A stretch of DNA of 64,000 bases, taken from Loktanella sp. M215. Lineage in GTDB: Bacteria > Pseudomonadota > Alphaproteobacteria > Rhodobacterales > Rhodobacteraceae. Shown piece after piece: positions 1 through 7,440 of the stretch. The notes under the pieces were generated by a model. That model saw only the letters and a program-made list of their open reading frames with translations. It made no database searches and was not told the origin of the DNA. The stretch covers positions 3,688,001 to 3,752,000 of the forward strand of contig NZ_WMEA01000001.1 of assembly GCF_021735925.1 (NCBI RefSeq), written 5' to 3'. The translations under genes were made by a program, and so were the position numbers. Numbering within the stretch: the stretch's first letter is position 1; the number at the start of each line of letters is the position of its first letter.

Positions 1-609
1 GGCCGGCCCGGTCAGCACCCCCACGCAGGTCATGCCGGCGGCGCGCCCGGCCGTCAGATCATGGGGGCTGTCACCGATCATCGCACAATCCATCGGGCGC
101 AGTCCTGTCGCCTTGCAAAAGGCCAGCAAGGGCGCGGCAGAGGGTTTGGCGCCGTGCCCGCTGTCGTAGCCCGCGACAAAGGCCATCTCATCCAGAATGC
201 CCGCATCCTCCAGATGCCGCATCGCCGGGTCTTCGGCGTCGTTCGTGACCACGCCCAGCGTTTGCCCCATGGCCCGCAGCCGCGCCATGAGGGGCGCAAG
301 ATCGGTTGCCGGTTGCTGCGGCACGTCGGCGGAAAAGGCGTTCATCCGCGCAATGAGCGCGCCGAGATCGCCCGGCCCCGTCACCGACAGGACAGCGCGG
401 GCCACGACGTCGATTGGCTCTGCAATCACGAGGCTGCCGGGCCGGAACCGATTCATCGACAGATCATAGCCAAGCACGGTCGCCAACCGGTCCAGGCGGG
501 TGGCATCGCCCGCCGCCTCCGACACCAATAAACGGCGCGTGAAAACACCCCAGGTGGCATTGAAATCGAACAGCGTGCCGTCCTTGTCAAAGATCAAGCC
601 CTTGATCAT
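1..609 (-). CDS. HAD-family phosphatase, phosphoglycolate phosphatase-like (C-terminus beyond window)
   Basis: The reading frame opens at the ATG ending at 609 and runs off the left edge, so only the first 203 residues are visible. HAD motifs are clear: motif I FDKDGTLFDF (D8, D10) near the N-terminus, motif II VVTND, the Lys of motif III in GHGAKPS, and motif IV MIGDSPHDL. This is the Gph/phosphonatase-like subfamily, cytoplasmic, which hydrolyses small phosphate esters such as 2-phosphoglycolate. It lies 25 bases downstream of the DUF3572 gene on the same strand, so the two are probably cotranscribed. The exact substrate cannot be told from sequence. Confidence 0.85.
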   Translation of the reverse strand, partial: MIKGLIFDKDGTLFDFNATWGVFTRRLLVSEAAGDATRLDRLATVLGYDLSMNRFRPGSLVIAEPIDVVARAVLSVTGPGDLGALIARMNAFSADVPQQPATDLAPLMARLRAMGQTLGVVTNDAEDPAMRHLEDAGILDEMAFVAGYDSGHGAKPSAAPLLAFCKATGLRPMDCAMIGDSPHDLTAGRAAGMTCVGVLTGPA

Positions 610-634
610 GCAGGATACTTCCTGAAGGGCACCA

Positions 635-913
635 TCAAGTCCAATGCACCTGCTCTGCCCCCGGCAGGGCATAGCGCGCGCGCAGAGGGGCATCATAGGG
701 CAACCCGTGCGCATCGCAGAAGGCCATCACCCAGTCATCGCGCTGGGTCAGGAAATCCAGCACCGACGCGAGGAAGACCGGGTCCGACGCGCCTTGCCGC
801 AGATCGTCCGGCGACAGTCCGCTGCCCCCCATGAAGGCACCGGACAGGTCGTCATCGGCAGCGACATGGGCCAGCGCCTGCAAGGCCAGCACTTCGGCGG
901 TTTCCGGCGTCAT
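635..913 (-). CDS. DUF3572 family protein
   Basis: This 92-residue acidic helical protein resembles the alphaproteobacterial DUF3572 family: an ALQALAHVA helix, a GLSPDDLRQ turn, an LASVLDFLTQRDDWVMAFC helix and a Pro/Ala-rich tail. No signal peptide or membrane segment is present. It is divergent from the PleD-like cyclase gene, with a shared promoter region at 914-1004, and is followed by the HAD phosphatase. The molecular role of DUF3572 is unknown. Confidence 0.8.
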   Translation of the reverse strand: MTPETAEVLALQALAHVAADDDLSGAFMGGSGLSPDDLRQGASDPVFLASVLDFLTQRDDWVMAFCDAHGLPYDAPLRARYALPGAEQVHWT

Positions 914-1004
914 CTATAATCCATTTCCGAAGGTGAACACTTTTTTAATACATCTCGCGCAATCTGACCGGGCGATGGTGAAACCGTCAGTGAAGGATTG
1001 CAAG

Positions 1005-2396
1005 ATGTCCGGCAAAATATTGATCGTCGATTCCGTTTCGACCAACCGTATCGTTCTGCGGGTCAAGATGCTGGCTGCAAGGTATGAGGTCGATGCCGTG
1101 GCCTCCTGCGCCGAAGCGGCCAGTCGGATTGCGATGTCCCAGCCCGATCTGGTGCTGATCAATCTGACCGATGCGCAGGGCGAAGGCCATGCCTTCTGCC
1201 GAGGGCTTCGCGCCGATGTGGCCACCGCCAATATCGCGATCATATCCGTGGGTGTGCTGGACACCGCCACCGCCCGATTCAGCGCGCTCGATGCCGGCGC
1301 CGATGATGTGCTGCCGCGCCCGATCAGCGACACGCTGCTGCTGGCGCGCGTGCGCAGCCTGATGCGCCGGCGGAACATGTCGCGCGAACTGCAGATGCGC
1401 GACGGGACGAACCGCAATTTCGGGTTCGAGGAAGCCTCGGCCCTGCTGATCACACCGGCCCGCATCACCCTGCTGTCGGATGCACCGACTGCGGCGGCGG
1501 CCCTTTCCGCAGATTTGCGGGCGGGGCTTGGTCAGTCGATCCGGGTCATTACCTCTGACGACGCGCTGATCGATGCCAGCGACGTCGGGAAGACGGACCT
1601 CTTCATGATTGATGCCACGGTCGGCGGCTTCAGGGCACGCCAGCTGTTCAGGCTCGTCGCGGACCTGCGGGCACGGCAATCGACACGGCTCGCCACGCAG
1701 ATGGTCCTCCTGCCGTCCCAGCAGACCGAAGCGGCCGCCATGCTGCTTGATCTCGGCGCCGATGACGTGATCCTGGGGTCGGTTGGTACCCAGGAGCTCG
1801 TGCTGCGCGCCAAGGCGCTGGTCCGGCACAAGATGGATCAGGACCGATTGCGCGACAGCCTGCGCGACGGGTTGCACGCCGCGATCACCGACCCTCTGAC
1901 GGGCCTCTACAACCGGCGCTATGCAGAAACGCATCTGCGCCACATCGCCAAACAGGCCCGCGCCGTGGGGCGTGAATATGCGCTGATGATGATCGACATC
2001 GACCATTTCAAGCGCATCAACGACGGGTTCGGCCACGCCGCGGGCGACATGGTGCTGCGCGGTCTGGCTGACCGGCTGAAGCAGAACTTTCGCCCCGAAG
2101 ACCTCGTCGCCCGCATCGGAGGAGAGGAGTTCCTGATCGCCATGCCGCAGACCAGCCTGTCGGAAGCGAAAGCGGCGGCACAGCGGCTGCGCCGCCTCGT
2201 GAACGTGCGCCCCTTTTCAATCGGCGAAAACCGGCAGGATCTGCATGTGACGATTTCCGTCGGCGTTGCACTCGACAGGCTTAATTGCGGCATGATCGAA
2301 AATCTCGACGATCTGTTCAAGCGGGCGGATGCAGCGCTCTATTGCGCCAAGGCAAATGGCCGCGACGCGATCTCGATCAGTCAGTCTGCCGCCTGA
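1005..2396 (+). CDS. pleD: PleD-type diguanylate cyclase (two receiver-like domains plus GGDEF)
   Basis: The product has 463 residues. The start at MSGKILIVDS is preferred over an in-frame start at 831, which would run through the DUF3572 gene. Layout: receiver-like 1 (about 4-120), receiver-like 2 (about 152-275), GGDEF domain (about 290-460). The active-site GGEEF is at 372-376 and a product-inhibition RxxD site (R363-D366) lies five residues before it, so cyclic-di-GMP synthesis with feedback looks intact. The first receiver is degenerate: the position of the phosphorylated Asp is N53 (LVLINLTDA), the second acidic residue is S10, and the conserved Lys is R105. Control by phosphorylation of domain 1 is therefore unlikely. 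The name pleD is by architecture only. Confidence 0.9.
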   Translation: MSGKILIVDSVSTNRIVLRVKMLAARYEVDAVASCAEAASRIAMSQPDLVLINLTDAQGEGHAFCRGLRADVATANIAIISVGVLDTATARFSALDAGADDVLPRPISDTLLLARVRSLMRRRNMSRELQMRDGTNRNFGFEEASALLITPARITLLSDAPTAAAALSADLRAGLGQSIRVITSDDALIDASDVGKTDLFMIDATVGGFRARQLFRLVADLRARQSTRLATQMVLLPSQQTEAAAMLLDLGADDVILGSVGTQELVLRAKALVRHKMDQDRLRDSLRDGLHAAITDPLTGLYNRRYAETHLRHIAKQARAVGREYALMMIDIDHFKRINDGFGHAAGDMVLRGLADRLKQNFRPEDLVARIGGEEFLIAMPQTSLSEAKAAAQRLRRLVNVRPFSIGENRQDLHVTISVGVALDRLNCGMIENLDDLFKRADAALYCAKANGRDAISISQSAA

Positions 2397-3265
2397 GGAC
2401 GTGTCACCTGTCCGGACATCCGGATAGCTTGGCAATCAGCCGGCGCACTTTGCGGGACCGCGGTTTTCTGACAGGATTCCGATCATTTTTAAATCCTGGT
2501 TTGCCACTTTGAAACCCGCGCTATTCCGACCGACAGAGCAGCGGCATTAAGGGTTCGGCTAGTCTGACGACGTTCGCGGCGTTTTCCACCGATCGCTTAG
2601 GTTTCCGCCATGACAGCATCTTTTGCATGCCCTGCTCATATGGGTCTCAACATAGCACCGACTGACATCATCGGTTGTCTGAACGTTTCAGACAGCGCCT
2701 GATCGGAGGACGTCGTCCGCGCCGCCAGCGCGGTTTTGTAGAAAACCTTATGTACCAGTGGCGACCGGCGCTCACTTATCCTTGGATGACAAGTGTCAGA
2801 TACGGGCCCGGACGCTAACGTTGTCACGTAAAGCTCCATGACCCAAAAATTCCCCGGCGGGTTCCTGGTATGATGGATTTTCCGCTGACACGCTGCATGA
2901 TCGAAAATCCGATAGGTGTTCGGTGACCTTGCGCTGTCCCACGAAAGCCACGGCGAAATCTTGCAGCGCCCGCTCGGCAGGCTGGGCAACGCCGAACACG
3001 CCCGTCGCGCCGTCCAGTGAAGGCTTACACCACGGATTGGTTCAACTCGGGTGAACGTCGCAATCTCGTCCTGGAGGGCTTAAGCGGCCAGCACGACTCT
3101 GGCTACCATGGCGGGCCAGTGTCGCCACGCGCGGCCATCTGGTTGTCGTCATCTCCTCACTTGCAGCAGAACACTACCGTTGCGCAGAACATACGTGTCG
3201 CAGCGCTTCGGATGTCCGATCCCACAGCTGCGGGCGCGGGATGTCATCCGGTCCGCGTTTGCCGC
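2397..3265. other. Non-coding or decayed region, about 870 bases
   Basis: No reading frame here has a convincing family match, ribosome binding site or codon use like the neighbours. Hand counts give 31 G+C of 60 at 2641-2700 and 29 of 60 at 2821-2880, clearly below the surrounding genes. Open frames on both strands are short and Cys/Arg/Ser-rich, as is usual for spurious frames. The stretch contains a 19-base palindrome at 2676-2694. It may be a worn-down mobile element or horizontally gained DNA, but no transposase motif was recognised. Confidence 0.5.
2676..2694. repeat. 19-base palindrome TGTCTGAA-CGT-TTCAGACA
   Basis: Perfect 8-base inverted arms (2676-2683 and 2687-2694) flank a 3-base centre in the gene-poor stretch. 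It could be an operator, a recombinase core site or the tip of a lost mobile element. No neighbouring gene explains it. Confidence 0.6.
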
Positions 3266-3727
3266 TCAGCGCGGCGAAGGCTTTCGTGTCAGGCGTTCTG
3301 ACAGCGCCTGACGGTCCGCGGGTGTCATGTCATCAATCCGGTCGGCCAGCGCCTCGGCTGCGGCGGACTGAAACCGGGCCGCACGGGCGGCTGGGGTCGT
3401 CAGCGCCGACCGTAGGGCCTGCGCATCGTAGGGTTCGGCCTTCAGCGCATCCTGCAGGGCCAGCAGATCGCCGCCCCGGTCCCGTCGCGGGGGGCCAAGG
3501 TCGCGGCGCGCCTTCAGGGTGTCGCGAATCGCAGCCCGGTCGGCGGGAGACAGCGCGCGGGCCACCGGCCCGAGGCTCATGTCAAAATCCCGTGGCGGGC
3601 GCCCGTCGTGGCCGCGCAGCAGCAGGCCTGCGGCCATCCCCGCAACGGCAAGGTTCAACGCCAGTGACAGGGCCAGAACGATGCGCAGCACCTTGGTGCG
3701 GCGGGATGCGGGAAAGGGGTCAGCCAT
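3266..3727 (-). CDS. Periplasmic heavy-metal sensor-like protein (Spy/CpxP-type)
   Basis: The 153-residue protein has a short N-terminal cytoplasmic tail, one transmembrane helix (about 13-37, VLRIVLALSLALNLAVAG) and an Arg/Ala/Asp-rich helical periplasmic domain with paired LSPADRAAIRDTL and MTPADRQALSERL repeats. This is the pattern of metal-resistance periplasmic proteins related to CpxP/Spy/CnrX. Its start overlaps the anti-sigma-like gene by 8 bases. As last gene of an EF-hand / sigma / anti-sigma / sensor group, it probably acts in envelope or cation stress sensing. Confidence 0.75.
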   Translation of the reverse strand: MADPFPASRRTKVLRIVLALSLALNLAVAGMAAGLLLRGHDGRPPRDFDMSLGPVARALSPADRAAIRDTLKARRDLGPPRRDRGGDLLALQDALKAEPYDAQALRSALTTPAARAARFQSAAAEALADRIDDMTPADRQALSERLTRKPSPR

Positions 3728-4079
3728 CAGTCGGCTCCTCGAACAAAGTAAGGTCGGTTTCGGGCAGGAAGGTCACGGTCTGGGTCGTCCCGACAAGCAC
3801 CGCCGCCAGACCCTCGACACCGGCGGGCGGGGCCACGCCGATCCATACCCCCGACAGTCCTGCCGCAAGGATGCCCGTCAGCACCGGCCAGCCGCCCAGC
3901 AGCTCTTGCAGCCAGCGTGTGGGACCGGACGGGCTGCGGGTCCGCACCCGTACGGGTGACTGCTGGGCCGCCGCATCGGCCAGAACGCGGGCCATCAGAT
4001 CGTCACCGGGTGTCACCGGGCGGGCCTTCGCCAGGGCAAGAAGATCGTCAAGATCATCCATGTCACGATTCGTCATCAT
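3720..4079 (-). CDS. Anti-sigma-factor-like single-pass membrane protein
   Basis: The product is 119 residues from the ATG at 4079, which has GGGG six bases upstream; a second ATG follows directly at 4076. The acidic N-terminal segment (MDDLDDLLALAKARPVTPG) would face the cytoplasm. One membrane segment follows at about residues 60-85 (GWPVLTGILAAGLSGVWIG), then a short outer tail. The start overlaps the sigma factor's 3' end, which implies translational coupling and suggests an anti-sigma partner. No ZAS His/Cys motif is visible, so the role is inferred from context. Confidence 0.65.
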   Translation of the reverse strand: MMTNRDMDDLDDLLALAKARPVTPGDDLMARVLADAAAQQSPVRVRTRSPSGPTRWLQELLGGWPVLTGILAAGLSGVWIGVAPPAGVEGLAAVLVGTTQTVTFLPETDLTLFEEPTDG

Positions 4080-4668
4080 CGTACCCCAATGCATCGCGCC
4101 GTCCCGACAACATCGCCGCCAGCGCCCGTTTACCCCGCGCGGTCAGGCTTTCGACCGCGCGCGGCGAGATGTCCATGATGGCGGCAATTTCCGGATTCGG
4201 CAGCCCCTCCAGATGCCGCAAGGCCACGGCCTGTGCCTGACGGTCCGGCAGCTGCGCCAGCGCATCCGCCAAGGCCCGCAACCGGGCCGCGGTCTGCATC
4301 GTGGCTGCCGCACCGGGGGTCGGGTCCGCGGGTTCCGCGATCTGGTCCAGCCCGACCCCGGTGCGTTTGCGCTTGCGCAGCCGGTCGGTGCACAGATTGG
4401 CCACGACACGGAACAGCCACGTCGTGACCTGCGCCTCGCCTTGCCGCCAGTCCGGGGCGACCTTCCACAGGCGCAGCATCGCCTCCTGTGCCACGTCCTC
4501 GGCCTCGGCCCGGTCCTGCAACATGCGGGTCGCCTGCCCCAGCACCCGCGGCAGAACGCGGGCCGAGAGCGTGCGCGCGGCCTCCGGGTCGCCGTTGGCA
4601 TAGGCCACCAGCAGGGCGGCATCGGTCATCGCGTCCGAGGGCTGTGGCAGCGGCGTCATACGGATCAT
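4063..4668 (-). CDS. ECF-type RNA polymerase sigma factor
   Basis: The protein has about 201 residues. Sigma region 2 is seen in RAEAEDVAQEAMLRLWK and the following TTWLFRVVANLCTDRLRKRK. Sigma region 4 is the helix-turn-helix LPDRQAQAVALRHLEG through EIAAIMDISPRAVESLTARG. The start is uncertain: a TTG at 4683 and ATGs at 4668, 4659 and 4629 all fit and none has a strong ribosome binding site; 4668 was chosen. The next gene overlaps its end and encodes a membrane protein that fits an anti-sigma factor; a Spy-like sensor follows. The group is probably induced by metal or envelope stress and may be autoregulated. Confidence 0.85.
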   Translation of the reverse strand: MIRMTPLPQPSDAMTDAALLVAYANGDPEAARTLSARVLPRVLGQATRMLQDRAEAEDVAQEAMLRLWKVAPDWRQGEAQVTTWLFRVVANLCTDRLRKRKRTGVGLDQIAEPADPTPGAAATMQTAARLRALADALAQLPDRQAQAVALRHLEGLPNPEIAAIMDISPRAVESLTARGKRALAAMLSGRRDALGYDDDES

Positions 4669-4736
4669 GGCTAGGCCGTTCAATCAGGGATGGCAACGGC
4701 CAGGGGCGGCGTGCGCCCCCGACCGTTGCCCGTGAC

Positions 4737-5282
4737 CTAGCCGCGCGGCCGGGCGCCATCGTCCATGCCGCCGTGGCGCTTGCCATGGCCTTCGTGACGC
4801 TTGCCGGGTCCGTGGTCGCCCATCCGGGGACCGGCCTCGAATTCGGCGGCGTCGAGGCTGCCGTCCTTGTTCGTGTCCAGCCGCGCGAACATGCGCGCCA
4901 TGCGGTCGCCTTTCGGGGCCATCTCCTCGGCCTGCAACAGACCGTCGCCGTTGGTGTCACGTTCCGCAATCATGCGGTCCATGCGTTCGGCCCGACGTTG
5001 ATCCTGCTGCGCCTGCATCTCGGCCGCCGACAATCCACCATTGCGGTCCGTATCAGCCGCCGCAAAGCGGGCCGCGGCCCGGGCCTGCATTTCTTCGGGC
5101 GTGACGGCACCATTGCCATCGGCATCGAGTGTCGCGAAATCCGGCATCGGGCCGCGGTCGCGCGGACCGGGTGCCGGCATGGTCGCGGCGGGGGCTGTGG
5201 GTGCGGGCGCCGTCTGCGCGCCGGCCACGCCGGTCACGGCAAGTCCGCCCAGCAGAGCCAGCATCATGACATTCTTTTTCAT
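4737..5282 (-). CDS. Secreted EF-hand calcium-binding protein
   Basis: The start is at the ATG of MKKNVMMLALLGG, which opens a typical Sec signal peptide ending near GVAGAQ (cleavage about residue 22). The mature 181-residue protein carries four EF-hand loops: LDADGNGAVTPEE, ADTDRNGGLSAAE, RDTNGDGLLQAEE and LDTNKDGSLDAAE. Each has the Asp/Asn-x-Asp-x-Asp/Asn-Gly spacing, so calcium binding is likely. The tail (about 152-181) is Gly/His/Lys-rich and could bind other cations. It lies upstream of the sigma/anti-sigma/sensor genes on the same strand, with a gap of about 70 bases. Confidence 0.85.
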   Translation of the reverse strand: MKKNVMMLALLGGLAVTGVAGAQTAPAPTAPAATMPAPGPRDRGPMPDFATLDADGNGAVTPEEMQARAAARFAAADTDRNGGLSAAEMQAQQDQRRAERMDRMIAERDTNGDGLLQAEEMAPKGDRMARMFARLDTNKDGSLDAAEFEAGPRMGDHGPGKRHEGHGKRHGGMDDGARPRG

Positions 5283-5474
5283 CGGGTTCGTCCTTGTTCT
5301 GATCATCTGCAACGCCCCCTCCGGGCCGTCGATGCAGGTGATACGCACCATGTCGGCCGTTCCGTCGCGACCGTCCCGGAATTCCTGCGATACCGCGACC
5401 ATTGCGCACAAAGCCGCGCTGCACCCTTTCATTTTGCGCCGTTTGCGTCCATCTGATGAAACGAAGGAGCACGC

Positions 5475-5870
5475 ATGGCCCAGACCGATACCCAGATTCC
5501 GCAGTCGGAACGCAATTCGAAATCAGCGATGTGGCGCGGGTTCTGCCGGCGGTGTCCCAACTGTGGCGAAGGCCACATGTTCAAGGGGTACCTCAAGGTC
5601 GTCGACCGGTGTCCCGTGTGTCAGGAAAATCTGTCCGGCCACCGCGCCGATGACGGCCCGGCCTATCTGACCATCTTGATTGTCGGGCATCTGCTGGCCC
5701 CGATCCTGATCTACAGCTTCGTCGAATTCAGGCCTGATCCGCTGGTGCTTGCGACGATCTTCACCATCGGCACCGTGGCCCTGTCGCTGTTCCTGCTGCC
5801 GCGGCTGAAGGGTCTGGTGGTCGGTATTCAATGGGCAAACGGGATGCACGGATTTGGCCAGCGCGATTGA
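5475..5870 (+). CDS. DUF983 family zinc-ribbon membrane protein
   Basis: This 131-residue protein has a zinc-ribbon-like segment with two CxxC pairs (CPNC 27-30, CPVC 46-49), then two membrane helices (about 62-84 and 88-110) and a cytoplasmic tail. This is the usual DUF983 layout in alphaproteobacteria. Its 3' end overlaps the Nudix gene by 17 bases, suggesting coupled translation. The function of DUF983 is not established. Confidence 0.85.
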   Translation: MAQTDTQIPQSERNSKSAMWRGFCRRCPNCGEGHMFKGYLKVVDRCPVCQENLSGHRADDGPAYLTILIVGHLLAPILIYSFVEFRPDPLVLATIFTIGTVALSLFLLPRLKGLVVGIQWANGMHGFGQRD

Positions 5871-6540
5871 CAAGACTGCCCTCCGCGACGCGGCCACGAT
5901 TATCGTGCTGCGGCGCGGGGACGTGCCTTCGGTGCTGATGGGACAACGCGGCGCCGCCGCCGCCTTCATGCCCAGCAAGTTCGTGTTTCCCGGCGGCGCG
6001 GTGGATGCCGTCGACCGGACCGTGCCGCTGCATCCGATGACGGATGACACTGCAGTCGCCCTGCGCACCGAAAGCCACCTGCCGCCAGAAGCGCTGGCCG
6101 CAGCGGCCATTCGCGAGCTGTGGGAAGAGACAGGCCACGTGCTGGGACACCCGCAGCCGTGGCCCGACGCGCCGCAGGGCTGGCGCGGATTCGCTGCCAC
6201 CGGTCATGTGCCTGACGCCAGCCGCTTGCGCTATTTCTTCCGCGCGGTCACACCGCAGGGCCGCCCCCGGCGGTTCGACGCGCGGTTCTTTCTGGCGGAT
6301 GCAGCCGACCTTACGACCGACCCCGACGATTTCAGCCGGGCCGAGGACGAGTTATCGCTGCTGCAATGGGTGCCTCTGGCGCAGGCCCGCAAATTCGATC
6401 TGCCCTTCATCACAGAGGTCGTTCTGGCCGAACTGATGGCACATCTGGCCGACCCCGATGCCCCGCTGAGCGTGCCGTTCTTTCGCAACGACGACGAGGC
6501 GCATCTGGTCAGCCGTCTTGGCGGCACACGCCTGATTTAG
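5854..6540 (+). CDS. Nudix hydrolase
   Basis: The 228-residue protein has a Nudix box centred on RELWEETG (R87-G94), preceded by FVFPGGAVD; the Glu residues bind metal for pyrophosphate hydrolysis. The chosen start is a TTG at 5854 inside the end of the DUF983 gene, because the upstream ATG at 5844 is out of frame. It belongs to the longer CoA-type/ADP-ribose-type Nudix group, but the substrate cannot be fixed. The 3' end overlaps the convergent EamA gene by 4 bases. Confidence 0.85.
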   Translation: MASAIDKTALRDAATIIVLRRGDVPSVLMGQRGAAAAFMPSKFVFPGGAVDAVDRTVPLHPMTDDTAVALRTESHLPPEALAAAAIRELWEETGHVLGHPQPWPDAPQGWRGFAATGHVPDASRLRYFFRAVTPQGRPRRFDARFFLADAADLTTDPDDFSRAEDELSLLQWVPLAQARKFDLPFITEVVLAELMAHLADPDAPLSVPFFRNDDEAHLVSRLGGTRLI

Positions 6541-7433
6541 TCAGCCCAGACCAACATGACGACGCTCAACGTCAGCAGGACAAGCCCCTTCGCCTCTCGC
6601 CCGGTGATCCGTTCGCCAAAGACGGCCCAGCCGACCAGCAACGACAACGCCAGTTCGATCTGGCCAACGCCCTTGACCAAGGCGACCGTCTGCAAGGTGA
6701 ATGCGACGAACCAGCAGGTCGATCCGGCCATGCTGGTCAGCCCCACCAGCCCCGCGATGCGCCAGGCCCTGATGACGCGGGTGATCTGCCCGGGTTCGCG
6801 CCAGACCAGCCAGAGTGTCATGGTGACGACCTGAAACGCAGTCACGCAGGCTAGCGTCAGGATGGCGCGAAAGAACGCATCGCCGTCCGGCAGGGATGTC
6901 GATGCGCCGCGGTAGCCAACGCTGGACACGGCAAAGAGCAGGCCAGAGGCGAGGCCCAGACCGCTGCCCCGGTTGACGATACGCCGATACCAAGGGCCAG
7001 TTGCGGCGGGCGCGTCCGATAGCAGGACGATCCCCGGCAGGCCCAGCACCAAGGCGACCCAAGCCAGCGGCGGCAGCTGTTCGCCCAGCAGTACGATGGA
7101 CAGAAGCGCCGCGATCAGCACTTCGGTTTTCATGAAGGTCAGGCCCACGGCAAAGTTGCGCTGCGTGAACAGCGCCACCACGCACATCGTGGCAAGGATC
7201 TGCGTAAATCCGCCCGCGATCGCAAAGGCCCAGAACCGGGCGGGCACACTCGTCCCCTGCCCGGTCACGCTGGCGTAGGTCAGGGCCAAAAGGGCCACCA
7301 GTGGCGCGGAGTAGATGAAGCGCGCAAAGGTCGCACCTGCCGTTGACAGCGTGGCACTGCGCAACTGCTTTTGCAGCATGAAGCGGACGGTCTGCGCCAC
7401 GACGGCGCCGAGTGTCACCCAGACCCAGATCAT
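6537..7433 (-). CDS. EamA/DMT-family transporter
   Basis: The start ATG at 7433 (MIWVWVTLG) lies 7 bases after the stop of the upstream carnitine gene; a longer frame would overlap it. The 298-residue protein has about ten hydrophobic helices in two EamA repeats (about 1-140 and 150-298), typical of drug/metabolite exporters. As last gene of the carnitine-degradation operon it may move carnitine, glycine betaine or a related metabolite, but this is inferred only from position. Confidence 0.85.
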   Translation of the reverse strand: MIWVWVTLGAVVAQTVRFMLQKQLRSATLSTAGATFARFIYSAPLVALLALTYASVTGQGTSVPARFWAFAIAGGFTQILATMCVVALFTQRNFAVGLTFMKTEVLIAALLSIVLLGEQLPPLAWVALVLGLPGIVLLSDAPAATGPWYRRIVNRGSGLGLASGLLFAVSSVGYRGASTSLPDGDAFFRAILTLACVTAFQVVTMTLWLVWREPGQITRVIRAWRIAGLVGLTSMAGSTCWFVAFTLQTVALVKGVGQIELALSLLVGWAVFGERITGREAKGLVLLTLSVVMLVWAD

Positions 7434-7440
7434 GGCTGCG

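Noticed and set aside
831..1004. Earlier in-frame start for the PleD-like gene
   Set aside because: It would run through the divergent DUF3572 gene; the receiver fold begins exactly at 1005.
2636..2999. Small minus-strand frames as transposase remnant
   Set aside because: No DDE or helix-turn-helix motif, no terminal repeats and no target duplication were found; the idea is kept only as a question about the region.
3241..4674. Long plus-strand open frame of 477 codons
   Set aside because: It is the antisense shadow of the sigma, anti-sigma and sensor genes; its product is Arg/Pro/Gly-rich with no family match.
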